From Deroplatys truncata (taxonomy: Eukaryota > Arthropoda > Insecta > Mantodea > Mantidae), in NCBI GenBank assembly GCA_030765065.1, contig CM060980.1, forward strand, positions 62,480,364-62,544,363: a stretch of 64,000 nt of DNA, written 5' to 3'. The notes below the pieces were generated by a model. That model was not told the origin of the DNA. It saw only the letters and a list, made by a program, of their open reading frames with translations, and did no database searches. Positions within the stretch are counted from its first letter, which is position 1, and each line of letters opens with the position of its first letter. A program made the position numbers and the translations under genes. This document shows, one piece after another, positions 61,701 to 62,489 of this stretch.

Positions 61701-61757
61701 GAACATGAATCCAGTCGAATAAAGAAATTAGAAAAATTAATAAAAAAGAGGCTTTAG
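3085..61757 (+). CDS. VPS53: VPS53, GARP/EARP tethering complex subunit (14 exons, 5' end outside window)
   Basis: Spliced gene. Exons: 3085-3299, 6943-7063, 10413-10558, 18983-19198, 19297-19468, 24730-24917, 33063-33323, 33391-33561, 33813-33938, 38462-38540, 39344-39492, 43902-44057, 51463-51619, 61578-61757. All introns are GT-AG and phases match, giving 2337 nt in one open frame with stop at 61755-61757. The product aligns end to end with animal VPS53 from the coiled-coil DGR-ALEEAQK region to the C-terminal [15 protein letters not shown] end. In the family, VPS53 with VPS51, VPS52 and VPS54 (or VPS50) tethers endosome-derived vesicles at the trans-Golgi network or recycling endosome; it is a CATCHR-type helical-bundle protein. 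About 90 N-terminal residues are missing, inferred from the human length. Introns range from 67 bp to about 10 kb and are packed with repeats. No frameshift was seen in any exon, so the gene looks functional. Confidence 0.97.
3722..4005 (+). repeat. tRNA-derived SINE copy
   Basis: Head with B box-like GGTTCGCTTCCCAGCTGGGG near 3784, body with TTTCTTTAACCAGAATCATT CCCTATCC, and 3' part with TTCTTAAGTCAAAGTCC and GAAGTTAAAGAGTGC. Closely related to 4622-4885. Confidence 0.75.
4440..4556. repeat. low-complexity CA/CT-rich tract
   Basis: Imperfect CACTCA and CTCTCC-type repeats, roughly 4470-4550. No gene. Confidence 0.7.
4622..4885 (+). repeat. tRNA-derived SINE copy with good B box
   Basis: B box GGTTCGATTCC at about 4679-4689 within CCAGGTTCGATTCCTGGCTGG. 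Body and 3' end are shared with 3722-4005. It abuts the LINE fragment that starts near 4885. Confidence 0.8.
4885..6022 (+). mobile_element. LINE (I/CR1/Jockey-like) 3' fragment, broken
   Basis: Frames at 4885-5076, 5048-5353, 5302-5508 and 5561-5878 read in order as the C-terminal part of a non-LTR retrotransposon polymerase: [43 protein letters not shown], then a zinc-knuckle-like [17 protein letters not shown]. The frames overlap by shifts, so it is dead. The end is (TAAA)n at 6001-6020. The same family is at 13960-18660 (-) and 35640-36480 (-). Confidence 0.8.
6143..6180 (-). ncRNA. degenerate hammerhead-ribozyme-like motif
   Basis: On the minus strand: TTGAAGA (expected CTGANGA), an extra T, a GTCCC...GGGAT stem II with CTC/GAG extension, then GATAC in place of GAAAC, and ATC. 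It is degenerate, but clearly the inverted partner of 6360-6394. Confidence 0.4.
6360..6394 (+). ncRNA. hammerhead-ribozyme-like motif
   Basis: CTAAAGA (expected CTGANGA), an extra T, a weak stem II, then GAAACGTC. The self-complementary ACGT with C at the cleavage position is typical of minimal stem III hammerheads that act as dimers. Confidence 0.4.
6943..7063 (+). CDS. VPS53: VPS53 exon 2 of window
   Basis: Acceptor AG at 6941-6942, donor GT at 7064. It completes a split lysine codon and encodes about 40 residues including KKRQYGE and [14 protein letters not shown]. These match the human RRRQYGE and HFHKYMGIPQIRQL blocks. It ends on a codon boundary. Confidence 0.95.
7445..7725 (+). repeat. 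tRNA-derived SINE copy
   Basis: A box-like TAGCTGAGTCCGTAGAGCA at about 7458, a degenerate B box (CACAGGTTTCTTTCC), body with ATTTCCTATCCTCCCCAGAG, 3' part GTTAAAGATGGGGTATAAAT, and an A-rich tail at 7713-7722. Confidence 0.7.
7747..9569 (+). mobile_element. TIR element family ACTTTCTCTAC, copy A, interrupted
   Basis: It starts ACTTTCTCTAC (7747-7757) and ends GTAGAGAAAGT (9559-9569). Its right half (about 9110-9569) matches copy B (21636-22533) and the inverse of copy C (47719-48529), including TACATTTTATTTGCCATG, TGGGGGGAATTTT and TTTTTGGGTAGAATGCAATA. A decayed gene-family fragment (8205-8705) and unrelated sequence lie inside, so this copy is about 900 bp longer than its relatives. It has no coding capacity of its own. 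Confidence 0.65.
8205..8705 (-). pseudogene. fragment of the SEEQGERFHQD arthropod multicopy gene family
   Basis: The minus-strand frame at 8453-8677 reads [20 protein letters not shown] and [19 protein letters not shown]. After stops it continues with [37 protein letters not shown] (about 8265-8400). This is the same family as 62490-63960. Only the C-terminal third is left, and it is broken. Confidence 0.7.
9570..10412. other. intronic stretch without recognised features
   Basis: AT-rich VPS53 intron 2. I see no long ORF, repeat match or RNA gene. Confidence 0.6.
10413..10558 (+). CDS. VPS53: VPS53 exon 3 of window
   Basis: Acceptor AG at 10411-10412, donor GTAAGT at 10559. It encodes 48 codons plus 2 nt with [12 protein letters not shown] and [13 protein letters not shown], matching the conserved human ILADFEEAF and ACLVANILDPRIK blocks of the Vps53 N-terminal domain. 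Confidence 0.95.
11178..11235. repeat. (TTTA)n/(TTTG)n simple repeat
   Basis: ATAAATAAAG followed by TTATTTATTTATTTA and TTTGTTTGTTTG. It may be the tail of an old retroelement (10740-11180 has no readable ORF). Confidence 0.7.
11529..13557 (+). mobile_element. hAT-superfamily transposon, 2013 bp, with 8-bp target duplication
   Basis: Element 11537-13549 starts TAGGGACCCC and ends GGGGTCCCTA. It is flanked by GTGATGTA at 11529-11536 and 13550-13557, the 8-bp duplication expected of hAT elements. The subterminal left region is rich in CGCGAAA-type words (11553-11700). It carries the transposase remnant at 12479-13314. The intact 8-bp duplication suggests a fairly recent insertion in VPS53 intron 3. 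Confidence 0.85.
12479..13314 (+). pseudogene. hAT transposase C-terminal remnant (frameshifted)
   Basis: Frame 12479-13177 ([40 protein letters not shown]) shifts near 13120 to a second frame ending at 13314. The second frame has the hAT dimerisation signature: [19 protein letters not shown], then [18 protein letters not shown]. The BED finger and most of the catalytic core are absent, so the copy is non-autonomous. Confidence 0.75.
13960..18660 (-). mobile_element. near full-length but dead LINE (I/CR1/Jockey-like), minus strand
   Basis: Read from right to left. An ORF1-like coiled-coil frame (18461-18667: [20 protein letters not shown]). An APE-type endonuclease with [11 protein letters not shown] (17130-17366), [18 protein letters not shown] and [10 protein letters not shown] (about 16700-16900). 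Reverse transcriptase blocks [31 protein letters not shown] (15681-15980), [10 protein letters not shown] and [20 protein letters not shown] (about 15480-15640); the expected FADD box near 15400 is lost. Then the thumb/C-terminal part as in 4885-6022 (15134-15334 and leftward). Many stops and shifts. The 3' end is near 13960-14010. Confidence 0.8.
18018..18250 (-). repeat. short retroelement 3' end with (TATCTT)n tail
   Basis: Minus strand, ending in repeated TCTTA units (AAGATAAGATAAGATGC on +, 18022-18037). It sits between the ORF1-like frame and the endonuclease part of the LINE and looks like a nested insertion. The family is not recognised. Confidence 0.4.
18886..19010 (+). repeat. tandem duplication of the exon 4 splice acceptor
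   Basis: Upstream copy 18886-18945: ATTAAAATTGTTGTTGAATT, polypyrimidine, TGCAG, GCAACAGCTGTTTAAATGGT. Downstream copy from 18953: ATTAAAGTTGCTGTTGAATT, TTCTTGCAG, GCGAGAGCTGCTTAAATGGT. The period is about 62 bp. The upstream copy keeps a complete acceptor and about 20 bp of exon-like sequence. Confidence 0.85.
18983..19198 (+). CDS. VPS53: VPS53 exon 4 of window (most conserved block)
   Basis: Acceptor AG at 18981-18982, donor GT at 19199. It encodes the strongly conserved block [20 protein letters not shown] and the [12 protein letters not shown] end. A near-copy of the acceptor and of the first about 20 coding bases lies just upstream (18886-18945), giving a decoy AG at 18919-18920. I chose the downstream acceptor because only it continues in frame with the family (RELLKWFIE...). 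The decoy reading departs from VPS53 after KWF. Confidence 0.95.
19297..19468 (+). CDS. VPS53: VPS53 exon 5 of window
   Basis: It follows a 98-bp intron, with acceptor AG at 19295-19296 and donor GT at 19469. It encodes [20 protein letters not shown] and [18 protein letters not shown], matching human VPS53 ([15 protein letters not shown]). The C-terminal part ([11 protein letters not shown]) lies in the variable linker. It ends on a codon boundary. Confidence 0.95.
20575..21240 (+). mobile_element. non-LTR retrotransposon 3' fragment (Jockey/CR1-like), with internal 110-bp duplication
   Basis: Frame 20575-21024 has the C-terminal RT signatures [48 protein letters not shown] and [12 protein letters not shown] 110-bp segment (about 20890-20999) is repeated in tandem (21000-21109) with one or two changes. 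The second copy carries the true end ([15 protein letters not shown], about 21120-21160). The tail is AATAAATGAATGAGTGAATG. Confidence 0.75.
21636..22533 (+). mobile_element. TIR element family ACTTTCTCTAC, copy B
   Basis: ACTTTCTCTAC at 21636-21646 and GTAGAGAAAGT at 22523-22533. The body matches copy C inverted (for example GGAGACATTTCCAGAAAATTC, GGTGGGGGGATTTTCTTG, AGATACTGAACCTAAATACC). It contains an expanded CA/ACGC microsatellite where copy C has only a few CA units. No ORF of its own; probably a MITE-like non-autonomous DNA element. Confidence 0.7.
22223..22405. repeat. compound microsatellite (CA)n-(ACGC)n-(CACACACACC)n
   Basis: About 180 bp of alternating purine-pyrimidine: CA units, then CACGCACG, then CA/CCCACACA units. 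It generates overlapping open frames on both strands (His/Thr-rich, Cys/Val-rich) that are artefacts. Confidence 0.95.
23655..23862 (+). repeat. tRNA-derived SINE copy (same family as 2640 and 52432)
   Basis: Head with A box-like AGTAGCCAAGGTTGTTAAG (about 23667) and B box-like GTAGTCAAATCC (about 23708). Body with TTTTTCCAGGCTTCTTCAGC, ACTGGCAAATGCTGTGGAGG and CGTGTCCTTCCCA. Confidence 0.75.
23876..23899. repeat. (GA)n-(G)n simple repeat
   Basis: AGAGAGAGAGAGAG followed by a run of G. Confidence 0.85.
24730..24917 (+). CDS. VPS53: VPS53 exon 6 of window
   Basis: Acceptor TTTCTAG ends at 24729, donor GTAAGG starts at 24918. The first half is an acidic linker with two NPF-type tripeptides ([15 protein letters not shown]). 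The second half is the conserved [19 protein letters not shown] block. NPF motifs are known EH-domain ligands, and human VPS53 also has STNPF here. A function in this protein is inference. Confidence 0.94.
25780..25816 (-). ncRNA. hammerhead-ribozyme-like motif at PLE end (mutated core)
   Basis: Minus strand: CTGACAA (core G8 changed to A), extra T, a stem II of GGGAAC with GTTCTCC (one bulge), GAAAC, then GTGTT. Confidence 0.5.
25865..27590 (-). pseudogene. PLE polyprotein: reverse transcriptase plus GIY-YIG endonuclease (frameshifted)
   Basis: Minus strand, 5' to 3'. [14 protein letters not shown] then [15 protein letters not shown] (about 27450-27590, one frameshift). [17 protein letters not shown] (27217-27483). 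RT palm with [15 protein letters not shown] and [20 protein letters not shown] (26739-27182). The catalytic YxDD-type box reads RYVNDIF rather than RYVDDIF. Then [18 protein letters not shown] and [10 protein letters not shown] (26482-26742), [13 protein letters not shown] (26176-26448), and the GIY-YIG domain [20 protein letters not shown] with HMRCI (25865-26233). Stops and shifts between blocks make it inactive. Confidence 0.85.
27641..28860 (+). pseudogene. PLE polyprotein remnant, RT deleted
   Basis: Frame 27554-28144 encodes the PLE N-terminal region ([20 protein letters not shown]). Near 28144 it passes straight to the region after the RT ([30 protein letters not shown]), then a stop-broken GIY-YIG part (to about 28780). 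The RT core is missing. The GIY-YIG part is nearly identical to the left copy. Confidence 0.8.
28865..28901 (+). ncRNA. hammerhead-ribozyme-like motif at PLE end (mutated core)
   Basis: CTGACAA (28865-28871, G8 to A), extra T, GGGAG...CTCCC-type stem II, GAAA (28892-28895), then CGCGTT. ACGCGT is self-complementary, as in dimeric hammerheads. Confidence 0.5.
29018..29420 (+). pseudogene. mariner-like transposase N-terminus (DUF4817 helix-turn-helix) fragment
   Basis: Frame 29018-29221 reads [36 protein letters not shown] and [10 protein letters not shown]. This matches the DUF4817 DNA-binding region of a mariner-like family common in arthropods. Further right the sequence is too decayed to follow. 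Confidence 0.7.
29912..30786. mobile_element. 875-bp palindromic (foldback-like) element with about 370-bp arms
   Basis: It starts ATATTGTAACACCCC and ends GGGGTGCTACAATAT. Arms 29912-30280 and about 30400-30786 are inverted copies along their full length with scattered differences (for example CACCAGGTGAACAGG on the right and its inverse near 30170-30185). The centre contains repeated CAGTTGTCAGAGGGCA units. It is GC-richer than the surroundings and has no ORF. No target duplication was seen. Confidence 0.8.
31622..31657 (-). ncRNA. hammerhead-ribozyme-like motif (left arm of palindrome)
   Basis: Minus strand: CTGACGA, extra T, GGGA...TCCC stem II, GAAA, CGCATT. The core bases are all canonical. 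Confidence 0.6.
31687..31722 (+). ncRNA. hammerhead-ribozyme-like motif (right arm of palindrome)
   Basis: CTGACGA at 31687-31693, T at 31694, GGGA 31695-31698 pairing with TCCC 31709-31712, GAAA 31713-31716, then CGCATT. Exact inverse of 31622-31657. Confidence 0.6.
32466..33060 (+). repeat. three tandem copies of a 197-bp unit ending at the exon 7 acceptor
   Basis: CTATTTTAAA begins copies at 32471, 32668 and 32865 (period 197). Copies 1 and 2 are almost identical. Copy 3 is more diverged (for example GAATTGTGATTAATAAAATG where the others have GAAACAAAATG) and runs into the polypyrimidine tract TCTCTTTTCCATTTTTAG of exon 7. In copies 1 and 2 the matching place reads TTCCATTCCAAATC, with no AG. 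Confidence 0.9.
33063..33323 (+). CDS. VPS53: VPS53 exon 7 of window (with short polyglutamine)
   Basis: Acceptor AG at 33061-33062 sits directly after the third copy of a 197-bp tandem repeat. The exon encodes [14 protein letters not shown], then six glutamines (CAA plus five CAG), then the conserved [20 protein letters not shown] block with TGEPM. The Q-run lies in a linker that is variable between species. Donor GT is at 33324. Confidence 0.95.
33391..33561 (+). CDS. VPS53: VPS53 exon 8 of window
   Basis: It follows a 67-bp intron, the shortest in the gene (acceptor AG 33389-33390, donor GT 33562). It encodes a serine-rich variable stretch ([20 protein letters not shown]), then [19 protein letters not shown], which aligns with the human [20 protein letters not shown] region. 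Confidence 0.92.
33813..33938 (+). CDS. VPS53: VPS53 exon 9 of window
   Basis: Acceptor AG at 33811-33812, donor GTATGT at 33939. It encodes [20 protein letters not shown] and [13 protein letters not shown], nearly identical to the human block [20 protein letters not shown]. Confidence 0.95.
33939..35640. other. intronic stretch without recognised features
   Basis: Start of VPS53 intron 9. Short T-rich and G-rich runs only (for example 34803-34815), with no family signature that I recognise. Confidence 0.5.
35640..36480 (-). mobile_element. LINE 3' fragment (same family as 4885 and 13960), minus strand
   Basis: Minus-strand frames read IVERILKY (near 36390), [20 protein letters not shown] and [12 protein letters not shown] (36071-36289), collinear with the C-terminal LINE region. 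Stops interrupt it. Confidence 0.6.
36493..36870 (-). pseudogene. mariner-like transposase C-terminal fragment
   Basis: The minus frame has [20 protein letters not shown] and [20 protein letters not shown]. The family normally shows DLTPCDFFLWGYLK followed by a similar tail. The third catalytic acidic residue (in DFFLWG) is H here, so it is dead. Confidence 0.65.
37130..38310 (+). mobile_element. non-LTR retrotransposon 3' fragment (Jockey/CR1-like)
   Basis: Broken frames: [20 protein letters not shown] (decayed FADDT box, about 37165-37225), [20 protein letters not shown] and [14 protein letters not shown] (37348-37540), a region like LLFKTQK (37650-37720), and [20 protein letters not shown] (37797-37997). 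The 3' end is AACATAAATAAATA near 38300. Confidence 0.7.
38462..38540 (+). CDS. VPS53: VPS53 exon 10 of window
   Basis: A small 79-nt exon. Acceptor TTTTCCTCAG ends at 38461, donor GTAAGT at 38541. It encodes [20 protein letters not shown] and LTAMSK, matching human [20 protein letters not shown]. Confidence 0.95.
39344..39492 (+). CDS. VPS53: VPS53 exon 11 of window
   Basis: Acceptor AG at 39342-39343, donor GTAAGT at 39493. It encodes [14 protein letters not shown] and [19 protein letters not shown], both close to human VPS53. The following intron holds a mariner-like transposon and a PLE. Confidence 0.95.
39536..40890 (-). mobile_element. mariner-like (DUF4817-type) transposon with TIRs, dead transposase
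   Basis: Imperfect TIRs: GAGCTAAAAAGCTACGAACC GGCTGCG on the left (39551 on) and the inverse of GCAGCCAGTTCATAGTTTCT AGGCTCTC on the right (about 40840-40868). Minus-strand transposase pieces: [18 protein letters not shown] (40150-40365, first catalytic D) and [19 protein letters not shown] with FAFFQQD (39917-40147, second D). Stops and a frameshift separate them. It sits in VPS53 intron 11. Confidence 0.75.
41084..42514 (-). CDS. PLE reverse transcriptase plus GIY-YIG endonuclease, 476 aa, 5'-truncated but open
   Basis: One uninterrupted minus-strand frame. RT from the start: [15 protein letters not shown] (residues about 40-55), [20 protein letters not shown] (about 105-125), the catalytic box [13 protein letters not shown] (about 142-154), then MLPFLDLKI and [15 protein letters not shown] (about 185-215). 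GIY-YIG domain near residues 340-420: [30 protein letters not shown] and SHHFWITNH. Catalytic residues look intact, but the N-terminal part of the RT and upstream region found in complete PLEs is missing, so it is probably a non-functional truncated copy. The last 80 codons overlap the hammerhead-bearing terminus. It is the best preserved PLE in the window. Confidence 0.85.
   Translation of the reverse strand: MCVVLVQRFSSLPKFNSKNIMNSEDLIQKIKSLELEPEDRLVSFDVTALFPSVPTDQLLRQLKKWLQQTNLLEEEIEDLIQLTNLCIAQNCFSFNKKFYQQPTGLTMGNPLSPFLADLFMSYLETHITTSFPYMFKVWHRYVDDIFAVVPNRFIQDSLALLNLQNQSIKFTIEIEKEGMLPFLDLKIIREQKNLTFGIYRKPTHSTNYIKNKSFNPTTHKHAVLNSLTHRLVYTPLNKKEYQLEYQHIVDTAIHNGYNKTTIDKKIAKFKRQMDIRNTTNLSQQDKELKFKKFTYHPGTFHKFKKIFMKHNISLAPQNKFNIEKLLCNKLKDPIPQDKKAGIYKINCSDCNKVYIGKTKRNLETRLKEHMRCIKYKQMDKSAVSHHFWITNHNIKPNITLVKPAKFAAELDAWEKITILKHNTHLMNFDLPPPNPLWKYISPPQDPVQKMETPTTRVSRINLLRMGTTVSRNMLSE
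41094..41128 (-). ncRNA. hammerhead-ribozyme-like motif at PLE 3' end
   Basis: Minus strand: CTGAGGA, extra T, GGGAA...TTCCC stem II (5 bp), GAAA, CATGTT. ACATGT is self-complementary. Identical to the inverted copy at 42642-42676. Confidence 0.65.
42642..42676 (+). ncRNA. hammerhead-ribozyme-like motif at inverted PLE end
   Basis: CTGAGGA 42642-42648, T 42649, stem II GGGAA 42650-42654 with TTCCC 42662-42666, GAAA 42667-42670, CATGTT 42671-42676. A short stem I is possible (CTT with AAG). Confidence 0.65.
42750..43901. other. intronic stretch without recognised features
   Basis: End of VPS53 intron 11. AT-rich. No ORF with a recognisable signature and no repeat shared with the rest of the window that I could see. 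Confidence 0.5.
43902..44057 (+). CDS. VPS53: VPS53 exon 12 of window
   Basis: Acceptor TTTTTGCAG ends at 43901, donor GTGAGT at 44058. It encodes [20 protein letters not shown] and [20 protein letters not shown], the hallmark C-terminal VPS53 block. Confidence 0.96.
44058..45550. other. intronic stretch, possible old element, not assigned
   Basis: Contains a C-run at about 44293-44305 and a short inverted pair AAACCATACATGACTTTTTT / TGTCATGTATGGTTTTG (45154-45200). No coding signature. Confidence 0.45.
45555..46010 (+). pseudogene. helix-turn-helix transposon-derived ORF fragment
   Basis: Frame 45568-45777 ends [27 protein letters not shown]. After a shift, SLRKH and [18 protein letters not shown] follow (to about 45960). 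This order resembles the N-terminal HTH of a multicopy arthropod DDE-type ORF (DxFDKDVVRRTVxEFY). Short and broken. Confidence 0.45.
46341..46514 (+). pseudogene. BED-type zinc finger N-terminus of hAT (CGGBP1-like)
   Basis: ATG at 46341 opens a 57-residue frame: [20 protein letters not shown], then [25 protein letters not shown]. It has the CxxC...HxxxxH spacing of BED-like fingers in CGGBP1 relatives. A one-base shift near 46495 gives the continuation [20 protein letters not shown] and KKKEAQRLL up to about 46620. Confidence 0.65.
46687..46738. repeat. (CT)n microsatellite
   Basis: About 24 uninterrupted CT units ending CTCTAT. Confidence 0.95.
47515..47690 (+). repeat. tRNA-derived SINE copy
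   Basis: Head with AGCCATGGTCGCTGGAGCAT and B box-like GGGTTAAAGTCC (about 47575). The body includes TGTACCAGTAAAACCAGCAA ATGCC, and an A-rich stretch follows. It is a different SINE subfamily from the others or an old copy. Confidence 0.5.
47719..48529 (-). mobile_element. TIR element family ACTTTCTCTAC, copy C (inverted relative to B)
   Basis: ACTTTCTCTAC 47719-47729 and GTAGAGAAAGT 48519-48529, 811 bp. Strong match to copy B read on the other strand, but with only a short ACACAC stretch where B has 180 bp of microsatellite. It also holds about 130 bp (48190-48320) absent from B. Inserted within the CGGBP1-like hAT. Confidence 0.75.
48560..48960. repeat. inverted pair of tRNA-derived SINEs forming a foldback
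   Basis: The plus-strand tRNA-like head at 48852-48922 has A box TAGCTCAATGG and B box GTTCAAATCC, and ends GTTGAATTTTTCAGTTGACT CTATATTAAAAAC. The inverse of the same head and tail is at 48600-48680. The left copy is also bracketed by ATTAATTATACTTTTAATAG and CTATTAAAAGTATAATTAAT (48562-48582, 48680-48700). A third partial copy (-) is at the right window edge. Confidence 0.75.
49470..50830 (+). pseudogene. hAT transposase core remnant (CGGBP1-like family)
   Basis: Broken frames: [20 protein letters not shown] (49495-49555), [21 protein letters not shown] region, then [20 protein letters not shown] and [20 protein letters not shown] (49740-50249). The block CWxHxLxxV...TRWxxWF is characteristic of this hAT family. 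Later frames (50250-50830) are stop-rich. Confidence 0.6.
50840..51460. other. intronic stretch without recognised features
   Basis: Between the hAT remnant and exon 13. It has a C-run and A-run at about 51330-51350. Nothing coding is recognised. Confidence 0.45.
51463..51619 (+). CDS. VPS53: VPS53 exon 13 of window
   Basis: Acceptor AG at 51461-51462, donor GTGAGC at 51620. It encodes [20 protein letters not shown] and the [20 protein letters not shown] end, matching the human [17 protein letters not shown]...FQKILDMK region. Confidence 0.96.
52428..52606 (-). repeat. tRNA-derived SINE copy (same family as 2640 and 23655)
   Basis: Minus strand: GGGTAGCCGAGGTCGTTAAG (A box), ATGGTTCAATCCACC (B box), then CCAGGTTTTCCTCAGTCCTC, TGGCAAATGTAGGGGAGGTA and CGTTTCCTTCCCA. 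The best preserved of the three copies. Confidence 0.8.
53262..53522 (+). repeat. tRNA-derived SINE with Val/Gln-like head
   Basis: Head TCCATGGTGTAGTGGTTACC (A box) and GTGGGTTCAAACCTGGTGGA (B box), 53272-53335. Body with GTGCCATAGATTTACAGCAT GT, AAGAACCTCAAGCC and TTTCATGCCC. A-rich tail 53510-53525. Confidence 0.75.
53530..54000 (-). pseudogene. mariner transposase fragment
   Basis: Minus-strand blocks: [20 protein letters not shown] (about 53800-53865), [18 protein letters not shown] and [32 protein letters not shown] (53542-53787). These match mariner, where the first catalytic D lies in the TGDETW box; here it reads TRDEVW. A small deletion and stops precede it. Confidence 0.8.
54735..55070 (-). 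pseudogene. PLE 3' end, GIY-YIG remnant, minus copy
   Basis: Inverse reads match the plus copy at 59500-59690 (AAAATTAGTGAAGCACATTA, GTGTGGGAGATGATTTTCAT, CCAACCTTGACTGCCAAGGA). It ends in the hammerhead-like motif. Confidence 0.55.
54795..54828 (-). ncRNA. hammerhead-ribozyme-like motif, canonical core
   Basis: Minus strand: CTGATGA, extra T, GGGAG CAACAG CTCCT stem-loop II (5 bp with one G-T), GAAA, CATGTT. This is the most canonical core in the window. Confidence 0.65.
55093..56470 (-). mobile_element. LTR-retrotransposon remnant with repeated tRNA-Lys primer-binding sites
   Basis: GCCCCACGTTGGGCGCCA at 55312-55329 is exactly the 3' end of animal tRNA-Lys plus CCA-like end, so on the minus strand it is a tRNA-Lys primer-binding site (TGGCGCCCAACGTGGGGC). 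Full or near copies recur near 55165, 55408 and 55500, each next to a copy of the LTR edge (TGATAGTTTATAGGTTACGT or ATGTAATATTATTACATA). No gag or pol reading frame remains. The right limit is uncertain. Confidence 0.55.
56500..57770 (-). pseudogene. PLE reverse transcriptase remnant, minus copy
   Basis: Inverse of 57560-57730 reads [21 protein letters not shown], then [16 protein letters not shown]. The DD box has become DN. It continues beyond the TTAA element as [15 protein letters not shown] and [16 protein letters not shown] (about 56590-56660). Confidence 0.55.
56820..57448. mobile_element. piggyBac-like non-autonomous element with TTAA duplication
   Basis: TTAA at 56820-56823 followed by CCCTTTGG, and AAGGG followed by TTAA at 57445-57448. 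The TTAA target and CCCTT/AAGGG ends are the piggyBac pattern. About 620 bp, no transposase. It splits the PLE minus copy, and joining the flanks at TTAA restores PLE-like reading. Confidence 0.6.
57770..59700 (+). pseudogene. PLE remnant, plus copy
   Basis: [18 protein letters not shown] (about 57890-57950), then after the inserted element [31 protein letters not shown] (58690-58780, RT palm). GIY-YIG traces SGIYKIG and HISQIKRY (about 59365-59440) and the C-terminal region are shared with 54735-55070. Many stops. Confidence 0.6.
58007..58511. mobile_element. second TTAA-type MITE with CCCTTTCCAGC ends
   Basis: Left flank TCAA (58007-58010, one change from TTAA) followed by CCCTTTCCAGC. Right GCTGGAAAGGG followed by TTAA (58508-58511). 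About 497 bp, no transposase. It interrupts the RT of the plus-strand PLE copy. Confidence 0.6.
59778..59897. repeat. 120-bp hairpin element
   Basis: TAATTTAAACTTGAGTCGTT (59778 on) pairs with its inverse ending at 59897. The arms are about 43 bp (through CCCATCACATAG / CTATGTGATGGG), with a loop of about 34 bp. The arms are perfectly complementary as far as I can read. Confidence 0.75.
61400..61433 (+). ncRNA. degenerate hammerhead-ribozyme-like motif
   Basis: CTGATGA, then TTGGAGTAACAACTCC (stem-loop), then TAAAACATGTT. The G of GAAA is lost (G12 to A), so it should be inactive. Confidence 0.45.
61578..61757 (+). CDS. VPS53: VPS53 terminal coding exon
   Basis: Acceptor TTTTTTAACAG ends at 61577. 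It encodes [14 protein letters not shown], a Pro/Ser/Thr-rich linker ([16 protein letters not shown]), and the conserved end [16 protein letters not shown] with TAG at 61755-61757. The preceding intron (about 10 kb) is the largest in the window. Confidence 0.96.
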   Translation, partial: GLRRNEQSHLLELFKTQQPTQTPAGSANAPPASFSTSLSSPEHESSRIKKLEKLIKKRL

Positions 61758-61880
61758 AAAACGTTTAACGAATCTCGTCATTTTTACTCATTATAGTACA
61801 CATATATATGTATATATGATTTTTCATCAGACTACATAGATGTATATATCAGTAATAAAATGTGTGTATTGTAATGGTTT
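61758..61880 (+). terminator. VPS53 3' UTR with polyadenylation signal
   Basis: A short AT-rich UTR follows the stop. AATAAA is at 61854-61859, followed by a GT-rich stretch (TGTGTGTATTG) of the kind that binds the cleavage-stimulation factor. Cleavage is expected near 61870-61885. Other signals further downstream are possible. Confidence 0.7.
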
Positions 61881-62489
61881 ACAGTGATTATGTATTTTCC
61901 CTATTGAGCCACTCCGTTATCTAATGGTTTGCAAGGATAATACAGTAACACCTGCTTAAGCCAGCACTGTGAGAACCAAGAATGCTGGAGAGAGTGTAGT
62001 ATTTGAATTTTTTCCATGAAATAACACTTCTACAAAATTCAGTGCTGTGAATCTCAACAGTAAGGCACCTCATGGTAACACTCTACATGCTCCAATGAAT
62101 TTTCTACTGCATGAGCCAATCTTATTGCATTCCAACCTTTTTGACTGATTACACACTTAACTGAATGCTCATGATATTGCAACACACATTTTTATTATTA
62201 ATAATAAAACTTCTGTGTAGTTTCATAGGCATAGTCATTGCTGTAGGTAACATTAGGTTACAAATGGAAGCTTTTTTTTTCTGGCGTACAATTAAAAATA
62301 GGTGACTAACTAATTATGGTGTGCAGAATTAAAAAATGCATTCCGTTTTTCCATAGTACATCTCGTTTTGGCAATATGACAATGTTCAATGAAAATATAA
62401 TTGTAAAATTTGCAAAAATATTGCACACTCACAACTTTTAAAGAAAATAAAGAAGAATAACATAAAAGCGTACTTGAATTTGAGAGTGT